Shown: one piece after another, positions 42,925 through 51,762 of the stretch
Layout: every line of letters starts with the position of its first letter
How positions within the stretch are numbered: the stretch's first letter is position 1
Source of the DNA: Streptomyces uncialis
GTDB taxonomy: Bacteria; Actinomycetota; Actinomycetes; Streptomycetales; Streptomycetaceae
NCBI RefSeq assembly: GCF_001905345.1
Contig: NZ_LFBV01000010.1
Coordinates: forward strand, 62,001 to 126,000
Direction: 5' to 3'
Length of the DNA: 64,000 nt
Notes under the pieces: model-generated
Database searches by the model: none
The model's input: the letters and a program-made list of their open reading frames with translations, nothing else
Told to the model about the DNA's origin: nothing
Translations under genes and position numbers: made by a program

Positions 42925-43032
42925 GGTCACGATCCGTGCGGGGCATTCCGGCTGGGCCCTTGCGGGCGGCTCACGGTTGCGGGTCAGCGCCGGATTTACA
43001 CCGGCTTCCCCCCGTACGGGCGCGATACGACT
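42925..43032 (-). promoter_or_regulatory. Cobalamin riboswitch
   Basis: The minus strand reads GGGGGAAGCCGGTGTAAATC, CGGCGCTGACCCGCAACCGT, GAGCC, then GCCGGAATGCCCC. This is the classical B12-box core (variant of GCTGCCCCCGCAACGGTGA) of AdoCbl riboswitches, with the G-rich stem before it and the closing GCC-AGA-like motif (GCCGGAATGCC) after it. It lies about 125-230 bases before ATG 42801 and should turn the ECF operon down when cobalamin is plentiful. Exact ends are uncertain; the expression platform probably spans to about 42815, including a hairpin GGCTCCCCGCAAGGGAG. Confidence 0.88.
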
Positions 43033-43039
43033 CCCCAAC

Positions 43040-44163
43040 CTTACAGGCCGCCTTCGCTTGCGCTTCCGAGGTTCCCTGTGCTGGGCGTACTTGTTTCCCT
43101 TGTCGTCGCTCGGTGGTTTCGCGGTTCCCCGCGGGTCGCCTTCGCTTGCGCTTGTGAGGTCTGTCCGGGTGGACGCACTTGTCCCGTGCCGTCGTTCGTG
43201 GGGTGCGCAGTTCCCCGCGCCCCTGGGTTTCTTGTGCTGGGCGTACTTCGTTGCTGTGCCGTCGCTCGTCGTTTTCGCGCAGTTCCCCGCGCCCCTGTCG
43301 GGGCGCCATCTGCTTGTTCTTCGGGTCGGTGCCGGTCGGGATTCTCCGTCCTCGATCCGACACGCTCGGTAACACGTCCAGTGGTCCGACTGAAGAGCAT
43401 CGGAGTCTGCGAGCAGAGATTCCCGCCCACCCCCTCCCGTAGCCGAGCGAGTGCGGGATGAGGGTGGTTTGAACCCCGACCCCGGTCGCTGACAGCCCGC
43501 ACCCTGACGACAGCCCCAGGTGGGCGCCCCCAAAGGGGCGCGGGGAACTGCGCAAAGACGAGAGCAGACCCGCACCGGACGAACAAGCCCGAAGGGGCAC
43601 CACCCAGGGGCGCGGGGAACTGCGCACCCCCGTCCAACCCGCACAGGAACAAGTACGTCCAGGTATGGAACCCCAGGGGCGCGAGGAACTGCGCGAGCAA
43701 CCAAGAACCACCCGCACCCGAACGGGAACCGCAAGAGGCGCAACCCAAGGGGCGCGGGGAACTGCGCAAAAACGAGGGCAGACCCGCACCCGACGAACAA
43801 GCCCGAAGGGGCACCACCCAGGGGCGCGGGGAACTGCGCACCCCCGTCCAACCCGCACAGGAACAAGTACGTCCAGGGAACCCCAGGGGCGCGAGGAACT
43901 GCGCACCCACCGAACGACGGCACAGGAACAAGTACGTCCAGGCATGGAACCTCAGGGGCGCGGGGAACTGCGCACCCACCGAACGACGGCACAGGAACAA
44001 GTGCGTCCAGCCGGGAGAACCCAGGAGCGCGAGCGAAGGCGACCTGCGGGGAACTGCGCACCCACGGGCGACCCGGACAGGGACAAGCACGCCCAGCTCA
44101 GGAAACCTCAGAAGCGCGAGCGAAGGCGACCCGTACGGGGACAAGTTCGCCCGGAACCGGGGT
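43040..44163. repeat. Intergenic repeat array 4
   Basis: CAGTTCCCCGCGCCCCTG in plus orientation at about 43207 and 43279 (a variant near 43130) precedes the TIR element (43277-43553); after it, reversed copies GGGGCGCGGGGAACTGCGC recur every 67-72 bases (about 43537, 43609, 43676, 43748, 43820, 43885, 43952) and a last partial at about 44045. AGCGCAAGCGAAGGC-type motifs appear at both ends. It lies between a riboswitch and an MFS gene, both minus strand. Confidence 0.92.
43277..43553 (+). mobile_element. MITE-like element, copy C
   Basis: TIRs at 43277-43307 and 43523-43553. The internal segment (43300-43439) matches copies A and B for about 140 bp, including ATTCTCCGTCCTCGATCCGA. Longer than A by 28 bases because of its 3' part. 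No open frame of note. Confidence 0.6.
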
Positions 44164-44200
44164 ACGGGGAAGGGGCACGGGGACGACCCGGTGAGGGGGG

Positions 44201-44246
44201 ACCCCGGGTCAGGGCTCCTCGGGACCCCGGGTCAGGGCTCCTCGGG
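44201..44246. repeat. 23-bp tandem duplication holding a stop codon
   Basis: ACCCCGGGTCAGGGCTCCTC plus GGG occurs twice (44201-44223, 44224-44246). The second copy carries the TGA of the MFS gene, and the first carries the same stop duplicated in another frame. Confidence 0.9.
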
Positions 44247-46277
44247 GCTCCGGGGCCGCTCCGCGTCGGACCCGCACAGCTCCCCGCTCAGCTCCTTCAC
44301 CAGCAAGGTGAGATCCGTCGGCCGCCCAGGCCCCCACCAGTCCCCCAGCATCTCCGCCAACGACGCCTCCCGAGCCGCGGCCAGCGGCTCCCCCACCTCC
44401 CGCCCCCGCGGGGTGAGCACCAGCGCCAGCCCGTCCCGCACCGCGAGCCCCCGCTCCTCCACCTGCCGCGCCGCCGCGGTGACGACCCCGAGCGGGACCC
44501 CCGCCCGCTCCGCGAGCATCGCGGGGTCCGCACCCCCGTCCCGCCGCGCCCGCAGCACCAGCCACCCCGCCGCGGGCAGCAGGTCGTACCCGGCCCGTTG
44601 GATGATCGTCACGTAGACGTGCCGCCGGCCTTCTCTCGTCCCGAGCACGGACAGCGCCCGTACGCACTCGTCGTACGAGGACCGCTGCACCGGATTGCTG
44701 GCGAACGTCTCGGTGCCGTCGGGCACCCGTACCGACCCCCGCAAGTAGTCCTCGTGGAAGAACCACGCGAGCACGAAGCCGAGCAGCGCGACCGGCGCCG
44801 CGTACAGGAACACCTCGGTGATGGAAGACGAGAACGCGTCGAGCACGGCGGGCCGCAGCGCCGCCGGGATCCGGTCGAGCCCCCGGGGATCGGCCGCGAG
44901 GGACGCGGGATCGACCCCGGCCGGCAGGTTCCGTCCCGCGAGCGCGTCGGCCAGCGCGTCCTGGAGCCGCCCCGCGAAGACCGAGCCGAACACGGCCACC
45001 CCGAACGCCGCCCCGATGGACCGGAAGAAGGTGACCCCGGACGTGGCCACCCCGAGATCCTCGTACGTCACGGAGTTCTGCGCGATCAGCACCAGGACCT
45101 GCATCACCAGTCCGAGCCCCAGCCCGAACACGAAGAAGTACGCGCTGGTCTCCGCGGTCCCGGTGTGCGCGTCGAGCCGGTGCAGCAGGAGCAGCCCGAT
45201 CGTGGTGATCCCGGTCCCCGCGACGGGGAACACCTTCCAGCGGCCCGTGCGGCTGACGATCTGCCCGGACACCGTGGACGAGAGCAGCAGCCCGACGACC
45301 ATCGGCAGCATGTGCACGCCGGACATCGTCGGGGTCACCCCGCGCACGATCTGGAGGAAGGTCGGCAGGTACGTCATCGCGCCGAACATCGCGAAGCCGA
45401 TGATGAACCCGATCACCGCGGCGAGCGTGAACGTACGGACGCGGAACAGTTTCAGCGGCAGCACCGGCTCCGCCGCGCGCCGCTCCACCGCGACGAACGC
45501 GACCGCGAGCAGCAGTCCGAGCAGCGCGAGACCGATGATCGGCGCCGAGTCCCACGCCCAGGTCGTGCCGCCGAGCGAGGCGACCAGCACGAGACAGGTC
45601 GCGACGGACGCGATGAGGAACGTGCCGAGGTAGTCGATGGTGTGCCGGGTGTCCCGGCGCGGGATGCGCAGCGAGGTGGCGATGACGACCAGCGCGACCG
45701 CGCCGAGCGGCAGATTGACGTAGAACACCCAGCGCCAGCTCAGCTGCTCGGTGAGCACCCCGCCGAGCAGGGGACCCAGCACGCTCGTGGTGCCGAACAC
45801 CGCACCGAACAGCCCCTGGTACCGGCCACGCTCCCGGGGCGGGACGAGATCCCCGACGATCGCCATCGACAGCACCATGAGCCCGCCGCCGCCGAGCCCC
45901 TGGAGCGCGCGGAACCCGATGAGCTGCGGCATGTTCTGCGCGATCCCGCACAGCGCGGAACCGATCAGGAAGATGACGACGGCGGTCTGGAAGAGTCGTT
46001 TTCGGCCGTACTGGTCACCGAGCTTGCCCCACAGCGGGGTCGCGGCGGTCGACGCCAGCAGATACGCGGTGACCACCCAGGACAGATGGTCGAGCCCCCC
46101 GAGGTCGCTGACGATCGTGGGCAGCGCCGTCGACACGATGGTCTGGTCGAGGGACGCGAGCAGCATCCCGAGCAGCAACGCACCGATCGAAACCAGGACA
46201 GAACGGTCGAGCCGGTTCTCGCCCTTGCCCGAGAGCCGCGCGTGCGTGCCGCTCGCCCCGTGGGCGTCATGCGTCAT
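44232..46277 (-). CDS. MFS exporter (DHA2) with C-terminal winged-helix domain
   Basis: 681 residues. The 14-helix DHA2 core (ASLDQTIVSTALPTIVSDLG, LWGKLGDQYGRKRLFQTAVV, LSWRWVFYVNLPLGAVALVV) spans about 20-525. It is followed by an extra 150-residue cytoplasmic part (from about 550), with segments AAGWLVLRARRDGGADPAML, AERAGVPLGVVTAAARQVEE and RGLAVRDGLALVLTPRGREV, that reads as a MarR/PadR-like winged helix. A membrane pump fused to a DNA-binding-like module is unusual, although related Streptomyces MDR proteins carry similar tails. ATG 46277 with GAGGAG 5 bases upstream is preferred to GTG 46283. Confidence 0.9.
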   Translation of the reverse strand: MTHDAHGASGTHARLSGKGENRLDRSVLVSIGALLLGMLLASLDQTIVSTALPTIVSDLGGLDHLSWVVTAYLLASTAATPLWGKLGDQYGRKRLFQTAVVIFLIGSALCGIAQNMPQLIGFRALQGLGGGGLMVLSMAIVGDLVPPRERGRYQGLFGAVFGTTSVLGPLLGGVLTEQLSWRWVFYVNLPLGAVALVVIATSLRIPRRDTRHTIDYLGTFLIASVATCLVLVASLGGTTWAWDSAPIIGLALLGLLLAVAFVAVERRAAEPVLPLKLFRVRTFTLAAVIGFIIGFAMFGAMTYLPTFLQIVRGVTPTMSGVHMLPMVVGLLLSSTVSGQIVSRTGRWKVFPVAGTGITTIGLLLLHRLDAHTGTAETSAYFFVFGLGLGLVMQVLVLIAQNSVTYEDLGVATSGVTFFRSIGAAFGVAVFGSVFAGRLQDALADALAGRNLPAGVDPASLAADPRGLDRIPAALRPAVLDAFSSSITEVFLYAAPVALLGFVLAWFFHEDYLRGSVRVPDGTETFASNPVQRSSYDECVRALSVLGTREGRRHVYVTIIQRAGYDLLPAAGWLVLRARRDGGADPAMLAERAGVPLGVVTAAARQVEERGLAVRDGLALVLTPRGREVGEPLAAAREASLAEMLGDWWGPGRPTDLTLLVKELSGELCGSDAERPRSPEEP

Positions 46278-46426
46278 GGACACTCCTCGGCCCGCTCGGG
46301 GACACCGCCTCTCCCATGGTGGTGGGTGTGCCCGGGGACGGCCTGTCGGGCGGTTGGGGCGCTCGCCTGCGGGCCGAACCGGTTGTCTGGATAATCACCC
46401 TCAAACAGAGGGAGGGGACCCAGACG

Positions 46427-48700
46427 GTGAACGGACAGGCTTGTCCTCGGTGCGGTACGCCCTGGGGGGCCGGCGCACAGGGCAGTTGCGGATGCGCGAC
46501 GCGTCCCGACGAATCGGCGCGCGACGCCCGGCCCCCCGCGCGGGCACAGCACTTCGACCCGCTCCAGGTGCGCCCGTACGTCGGCCACGGCCCGGACCCG
46601 GCCCCCGCGCAAGCCGGAGCACCTCCCGGACCCCCGCCCCCGGCCACGGCCACGGCCACAGGTACGGGTACGGGTACGCATACGGGTACCGCCGCAGGTG
46701 CGGTCACCGGCACGGGCGCGGGCGCTGCTCAGGGCTCCGCGCGGGGCGCCTCCGGCCAGAGCCCGGGGCACCAGGGCCCGGGGCATCAGGGCCCGAGCCA
46801 CCCAGGGGGTCAGAACCACGCAGGGCAGAGCCACCCAGGGCAGAGCCACCAGGACGGGAACCAGAGCTCGGGCCAGAGCCAGAGCCAGGATCAGGGCCAG
46901 GGGAACGCTCAGGGCGGCCGGGGCCGGGGCGTTCCCCGTACCGGTGCCGTACCGGCGTCCGCGGACGGCTCGGACGCCACCCGTCCGCTGCCCCGCGTGA
47001 CCGCGCGCCCCGCGCCCGGCCCCCGGGGGACGACCTCCGGAGGCCCCGGTCCCGTACCGCCCGCGTTGCGCGGTCCGGGTGCCGTCGCCGGAACGGTGAG
47101 CGGCGCGGGCGCCGTCCCGCCGCCCCGGCAGGGCCCGCTGCCCACGGTGCCGCCGCCCGCGTACCCCGCCCGTACCCGGCCGAACCCGTCGGCGCCGTCC
47201 CCCGGGCGCGGCACCCCCGCCGCCCCCGCCCCCGGTCCCGGGACACCGCCCGGCGCCCCGTCCGTACGGCGTCCCGGCGCCGCACCCGGTGCCGCTCCGG
47301 CGGCCGGGCCCGCGGTGACGGGGCGTGGAGCGGGTCCGGGCGCGGGTGTGCTGCGCGCCCGGGGCGCGAGCGCGGCGGCGGCAGCCGCAGCGGCCACCCC
47401 GCCCATACCCGGCGCCCCGCACATACCCGGCGGCGCGGCCGGACCGGGGACACCGGCGACACCGGTCGCGACCGGCAGCCCGTCCGTCCCCGGCGCACCG
47501 CCCACGGGAAGCACCCGGGGCACGGCAAGCGCCCCAGGCACCTCGAACGCACCCGGGACACCCGACGGCGAACCCCGCCCCGGACCCGCCGCGTCGGGCA
47601 AAGCCCCCGCCAGCGCCACGGCACCGGACGCGCACGGCAGGGCCACCGCGCCCGGCACCGCGTCACACGCCGGTGCCCCGATGACCCCGGCCGGACCGCT
47701 GCCTCCGCTGGCGGACCCGGACGCGCCCCGTCCGCATCCCGCGCCGCCCGGCCCCCCGCCGCCCCTGCCGACCCCGCCCGCCCCGGCCCCGCGCCAGGAC
47801 CCCGCGGCAGCGAACCGACAGGGTGCCGCGCCGGTCACCTGGCCCGTCGTGCAGCCCGCGACGGATGTACGGCCGACCCCGCCCCCGGAGCGGACGCACC
47901 CCTCCGGCACCGGGTTCGACACGACGGCCGCCGTCTACGCGGGGCCGCCCGGTGCGGGGCAGCACGAGGAGCCGGACCCGCGGGAGCGGCGGCGCCGGCT
48001 CGCGATCATCGCGACGTCGGGGATGGCGGTCGCGGCGGCGGGTGTCGCGGCGGTGACCGCGGGACTGTTCAGCTACGACAAGCCGACGCACGACAAGGCT
48101 CTGCCGGAGGTGGATACCAGCGTCCCGGACACCAGTATCCCGGCCACCGAGGAACCGGACACGGCACCGGTCGGCAACCCCGTGTCCCGGCCGCCCCGCC
48201 CGGCCACCGGAAGCACCTCGCCGTCGGCGTCCCCGTCGGCCGGTTCCCCCACCTCGACCCAGCCGCTGAAGCCGGGGGGTACGGCGACCCCGTCGAAGGC
48301 TCCCGGCGAGAAGGGCTCGGCGTCCCCGTCGGCCCCGCGCGACACCGCCCGGCCGACCACGTCCGCACCGGCGCCCGCGCCCCCGCCCGTCACGGACGGC
48401 ACGCTGCGGGTGGGTGACCGCGGTGCGGCGGTCCAGGAACTCCAGCGGCGGCTGTGGGAGCTGCGGCTCTACACCGGCGCCCAGAACGGCGTCTTCAACT
48501 CCGAGGTCTCCCAGGCCCTGATCCGCTACCAGATCGCCCGGGGCGTCCCGCAGGAGATGGGCAGCTACGGCCCGGCCACCCGCCGCAGCCTCGAAGGCGA
48601 GACCTCCGGGTCCGGCAGCGGTGGCGACGGCCGTAGCGGGCGGGGCGGAAGCGACGGGAGCGGCGCAAGCGGCGGCCGTGAGGACGACGAGGACGACTGA
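46427..48700 (+). CDS. Membrane-anchored peptidoglycan-binding protein with zinc-ribbon start
   Basis: 757 residues. The start CPRCGTPWGAGAQGSCGC is a zinc ribbon-like motif. A very long Pro/Ala/Gly-rich low-complexity region (about 40-510) follows, then a membrane helix (AIIATSGMAVAAAGVAAVTA, about 525-545), a Thr/Pro/Ser spacer and a PG_binding_1 domain (VGDRGAAVQELQRRLWELRL, QNGVFNSEVSQALIRYQIAR). It is inside-out: the ribbon lies in the cytoplasm and the binding domain in the wall. GTG 46427 follows GGAGGGGA. Such cytoplasm-to-wall linkers are typical of Streptomyces; partner unknown. Confidence 0.88.
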   Translation: MNGQACPRCGTPWGAGAQGSCGCATRPDESARDARPPARAQHFDPLQVRPYVGHGPDPAPAQAGAPPGPPPPATATATGTGTGTHTGTAAGAVTGTGAGAAQGSARGASGQSPGHQGPGHQGPSHPGGQNHAGQSHPGQSHQDGNQSSGQSQSQDQGQGNAQGGRGRGVPRTGAVPASADGSDATRPLPRVTARPAPGPRGTTSGGPGPVPPALRGPGAVAGTVSGAGAVPPPRQGPLPTVPPPAYPARTRPNPSAPSPGRGTPAAPAPGPGTPPGAPSVRRPGAAPGAAPAAGPAVTGRGAGPGAGVLRARGASAAAAAAAATPPIPGAPHIPGGAAGPGTPATPVATGSPSVPGAPPTGSTRGTASAPGTSNAPGTPDGEPRPGPAASGKAPASATAPDAHGRATAPGTASHAGAPMTPAGPLPPLADPDAPRPHPAPPGPPPPLPTPPAPAPRQDPAAANRQGAAPVTWPVVQPATDVRPTPPPERTHPSGTGFDTTAAVYAGPPGAGQHEEPDPRERRRRLAIIATSGMAVAAAGVAAVTAGLFSYDKPTHDKALPEVDTSVPDTSIPATEEPDTAPVGNPVSRPPRPATGSTSPSASPSAGSPTSTQPLKPGGTATPSKAPGEKGSASPSAPRDTARPTTSAPAPAPPPVTDGTLRVGDRGAAVQELQRRLWELRLYTGAQNGVFNSEVSQALIRYQIARGVPQEMGSYGPATRRSLEGETSGSGSGGDGRSGRGGSDGSGASGGREDDEDD

Positions 48701-48859
48701 ACCGGGCAGCCGGGGGACGACCGGCCCGGCCCGGGGCACACGTCGGCCCCGGGCCCCCGTGAGGGAGTCCGGGGCCGATGACGCACGGACGGGCGGCTCG
48801 GCCGATGACCGACGGCCGGGTCGGGCGGGTCGGGCAGGGCGGCCGGGTGGTGGGGCGGG

Positions 48860-49519
48860 TCAGCCGATGTGGAGCGTCACGGTCCCGTCGTCCGCGCGGG
48901 ACACCCGTACCCGGGTGAGGTCGTCCACCTGGACGGTCGGTCCGTGCGCGCGGGCCCGGGGGCCGATCCCGACGACCTGCATCCCGGCGGCGAGTCCGGC
49001 TCTGATCCCGGCCTCGGAGTCCTCGAAGACCACACAGTCCGCGGCGGGGACACCCAGTTCGGCGGCGCCCTTGAGGAATCCCTCGGGGTCGGGCTTGCTG
49101 GCGCCCACCGACTCGGCGGTGACCCGGGCCGAAGGCACGGGCAGCCCGGCGGCGGCCATCCGCCGCTCGGCCAGGCGCAGCGGCGCGGAGGTCACGAGCG
49201 CGTGCGGCACCGCGGCGAGCGAGGCCAGGAACTCCGCGCCCCCCGCCACCGGTACGACACCGTCCATGTCGGCGCTCTCCTCGGCGAGCAGACGCGCGTT
49301 GTCCCGGTGGTTCTCCTCCATCGGCCGGTCGGGCAGCAGCGCGGCCATGGACGCCTGACCCTGCCGGCCGTGCACCACGCTCATGACGGCGTCCCCGTCG
49401 AGCCCCTGCGCGGCGGCCCAGCGCCGCCAGACCCGCTCGGTCGGGCCGTCGGAGTTCACCAGGGTCCCGTCCATGTCCAGCAGCAGGGCACGGGCGGTCA
49501 GCACGGTCGTGGCCGTCAT
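48860..49519 (-). CDS. HAD-family sugar phosphatase-like hydrolase
   Basis: 219 residues. HAD motif I LLLDMDGTLVNSD (about 12-24), motif II VTSAP, motif III K in GASKPDPEGF, motif IV VVFEDSEAGIRAG are all present; the cap inserted after motif I is helical (class I), as in phosphoglycolate or glucose-phosphate phosphatases. ATG 49519 with GGAG 6 bases upstream. The downstream 160 bases before the previous gene's stop hold no feature. Cytoplasmic; substrate unclear. Confidence 0.92.
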   Translation of the reverse strand: MTATTVLTARALLLDMDGTLVNSDGPTERVWRRWAAAQGLDGDAVMSVVHGRQGQASMAALLPDRPMEENHRDNARLLAEESADMDGVVPVAGGAEFLASLAAVPHALVTSAPLRLAERRMAAAGLPVPSARVTAESVGASKPDPEGFLKGAAELGVPAADCVVFEDSEAGIRAGLAAGMQVVGIGPRARAHGPTVQVDDLTRVRVSRADDGTVTLHIG

Positions 49520-49704
49520 CAGCAGCTCCAAAGGGACGGGACGCGGACGAGGTCATCGCGCGCGGTTCGCGTGGCCCGCCGTCACGGCGGGCAGGGACGT
49601 GCCCGGGCGGTCGCGCCGGGACCGTTCCCGGAAGAACGGCCCCGCCCGCTGGTCAGGGGTGTGCGGGCGGAGCCATTTGTTTCACGAGTATACAAAGTGG
49701 ACGG

Positions 49705-50286
49705 TCAGCCCGCCACCGCCTCATAAAGGCTCCAGACGCCCAGCCCCAGCATCAGCAGCGCGGCGATCCGGGTGATCAGCGTCAGCGGCACCCGCTTCAT
49801 CAGCGCCTTGCCGCCCACGATCCCGAGCCCCGCGACGGTCCACAGCGCGAGCACGGCACCGAGTCCGACGGAGAGCGGGTCGTCGTAGCGGGCGGCGAGG
49901 TTGGCGGTCATGATCTGCGTCAGATCACCGAACTCGGCGATCAGGATGAGCATGAACCCGGCCCCCGAGACCTTCCAGAAGCTCTGGTCGGCGGGCTGGC
50001 GGATCTCCTCGTCGCCGTCGCTCTTCTTCAGGAACAGCACGGCCGCGCCACCGAGGAACAGCACACCGGTGATGGCGCTGAGCAGCCGCCCGGGGAGCAG
50101 CGTCAGCACGCTGCCCGCGGCGACCGCGAGGGTGACGTGGACGGCGAACGCGGCGGCGACCCCGGCGAAGACGTACGAGGCGCGGTAGCGCGTCCCCAGG
50201 ACGAGTCCGGCGAGTGCCGTCTTGTCCGGCAGCTCGGCAAGGAAGACGACGCCGAACACGAGCGCCGTCACACTGATGCTGATCAA
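49705..50286 (-). CDS. GDT1/TMEM165-like Mn2+/Ca2+ exporter
   Basis: 193 residues, six membrane helices. Two inverted family signatures are present: VVFLAELPDKTALAGLVLG and LILIAEFGDLTQIMTANLA (E-x-G/P-D-K/L-T), the UPF0016 fingerprint. Members export manganese or calcium from the cytoplasm. Starts at TTG 50286 with GAGG 6 bases upstream, an uncommon but reasonable start codon. The upstream region lacks a yybP-ykoY manganese riboswitch as far as I can see. Confidence 0.92.
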   Translation of the reverse strand: MISISVTALVFGVVFLAELPDKTALAGLVLGTRYRASYVFAGVAAAFAVHVTLAVAAGSVLTLLPGRLLSAITGVLFLGGAAVLFLKKSDGDEEIRQPADQSFWKVSGAGFMLILIAEFGDLTQIMTANLAARYDDPLSVGLGAVLALWTVAGLGIVGGKALMKRVPLTLITRIAALLMLGLGVWSLYEAVAG

Positions 50287-50918
50287 GGTTCCTCAATCGG
50301 TCGGGGCTGCCCCGCCGAGAGCGACCGCGTACGACACCTCGGCACGGCAGCGCACGGGTGGTGCGCACGGGTGGTGCGCACGACAGCACTGCTGGCCGAA
50401 GGTCTCGCTGACGGGCCCGGTCCGGTCGATCCCGGATCGGGGCTCCGCCTCCGGGCGCCGGCTCAGACGAGCTGAGCAGTATGTCGACGGTCCGGCGAAG
50501 AGCTACTCCCCTTCTGCGCCACCCATGGTACGGGAGGCCGGATCCGCCCGCCCTGGGACATGGGTCACGGCGGGGGACGCGGCCGGGCGACGTGGGCCGG
50601 GGACGGATCGCACCGCGCCGTACAGCACCGTGCCGTACCGGGTCACACCGTGCCGTACCGGGTCGCATCGCACACCGCACCCCACCCGGCACTCCCGCCC
50701 CGCGCGCGACGGCGTACCCCGGTCCGCGCGAACCGCCCGGGCCGGAACATTTCACAACCATTCGACCCCACAAGGGACATGATCCTCCGTCACCCCCTTG
50801 ATGTGTCGTGCCCATGACGCAACCCTGTTACCTGGCGACCACGCTCCGGCAACCCCCGGGCGCCAGCATGGCCGCGCCCCACCCAGGGGCCTTGCCCCCC
50901 ACTTCCAAGGGAGCCCTC
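50287..50918. other. Divergent intergenic region with two tandem repeats
   Basis: About 630 bases. 50351-50376 is CGCACGGGTGGTG twice; 50626-50665 is CACCGTGCCGTACCGGGTCA twice with one change at the last base. No gene or RNA is supported. The nuclease promoter and a ribosome site (AAGGGAG, about 50908) lie at the right end. Confidence 0.5.
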
Positions 50919-51614
50919 ATGTCCGGCCTCTACGCGCGTCGCACCTCATCCACCGGTCCCACCCGCACCCGATCCCTCCTCCGCGGCCGCGGTCTCGGTG
51001 CCGTCGTGGCGCTGACGGCGAGCCTGTCCGCTGTCGCCGTGCTCACCGGGCCGCCCGCCCAGGCCGCTCCCCCGGCCCCGGTCAGCGCGGCGACCGCCCG
51101 GACCTACCTCACCCAGCTCACCGTCGCCGCCGAGGGCTCGTCGGCCGGTTACAGCCGCGACAAGTTCCCGCACTGGAGCACCGTGTCCGGTGCCTGCAAC
51201 ACCCGTGAGGTCGTCCTCGAACGGGACGGGACCAACGTCGTCCAGAACGCCAGCTGTGCCGCCGTCTCCGGCAGTTGGTTCTCGCCCTACGACGGCGCCA
51301 CCTGGACCGCCGCGTCCGACGTCGACATCGACCATGTCGTCCCGCTGTCCGAGGCATGGCGCTCCGGCGCCAGCGGCTGGACCACCAGCACCCGCCAGGC
51401 CTTCGCCAACGACCTCGCCCGCCCCCAGCTCATCGCGGTCACCGACAACGTCAACCAGGCCAAGGGCGACAAGGACCCCGCCGAATGGCTGCCGCCCACC
51501 TCCTCGTACAACTGCGTCTACGCGCGCATGTGGGTGCATGTGAAGAAGCACTACGACCTCAAGATCGACACCGCCGAGAAGACCGCCCTGGGGAACATCC
51601 TCAACAGCTGCTGA
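50919..51614 (+). CDS. Secreted HNH nuclease (DUF1524/GmrSD C-terminal type)
   Basis: 231 residues. Signal peptide LGAVVALTASLSAVAVLTGP, then cleavage after PPAQA (about 48). Mature domain has DVDIDHVVPLSEAWRSGASG (H-N-H first histidine and the beta-beta-alpha metal element) and QLIAVTDNVNQAKGDKDPAE (the N and K residues), the DUF1524 HNH fingerprint. Four cysteines may form disulfides. It is a secreted nuclease, probably nutritional or for extracellular DNA. ATG 50919 follows AAGGGAG. Stand-alone gene. Confidence 0.9.
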   Translation: MSGLYARRTSSTGPTRTRSLLRGRGLGAVVALTASLSAVAVLTGPPAQAAPPAPVSAATARTYLTQLTVAAEGSSAGYSRDKFPHWSTVSGACNTREVVLERDGTNVVQNASCAAVSGSWFSPYDGATWTAASDVDIDHVVPLSEAWRSGASGWTTSTRQAFANDLARPQLIAVTDNVNQAKGDKDPAEWLPPTSSYNCVYARMWVHVKKHYDLKIDTAEKTALGNILNSC

Positions 51615-51762
51615 CCGCCCGCCCGGTCGCCGCGCCCCGGCACCCCGGGGCGCGGCACCCGTCACCCGGCGGGGCCCCGGCGGTGCGCCCGCCGTGCCGG
51701 AACCTCCCCGTGACCGCCCGTCGTTCCGTACCGTACGGGGACGACGGAGGAGGGTGAACACC

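Noticed and set aside
43277..43439. attC-like or tRNA-like structure in the conserved 140-bp core
   Set aside because: Short hairpins occur (GTCGG/CCGAC) but no cloverleaf or attC simple-site pairs; kept only as a repeat element.
50287..50400. yybP-ykoY manganese riboswitch before the GDT1-type exporter
   Set aside because: No conserved core is visible in the minus-strand leader.
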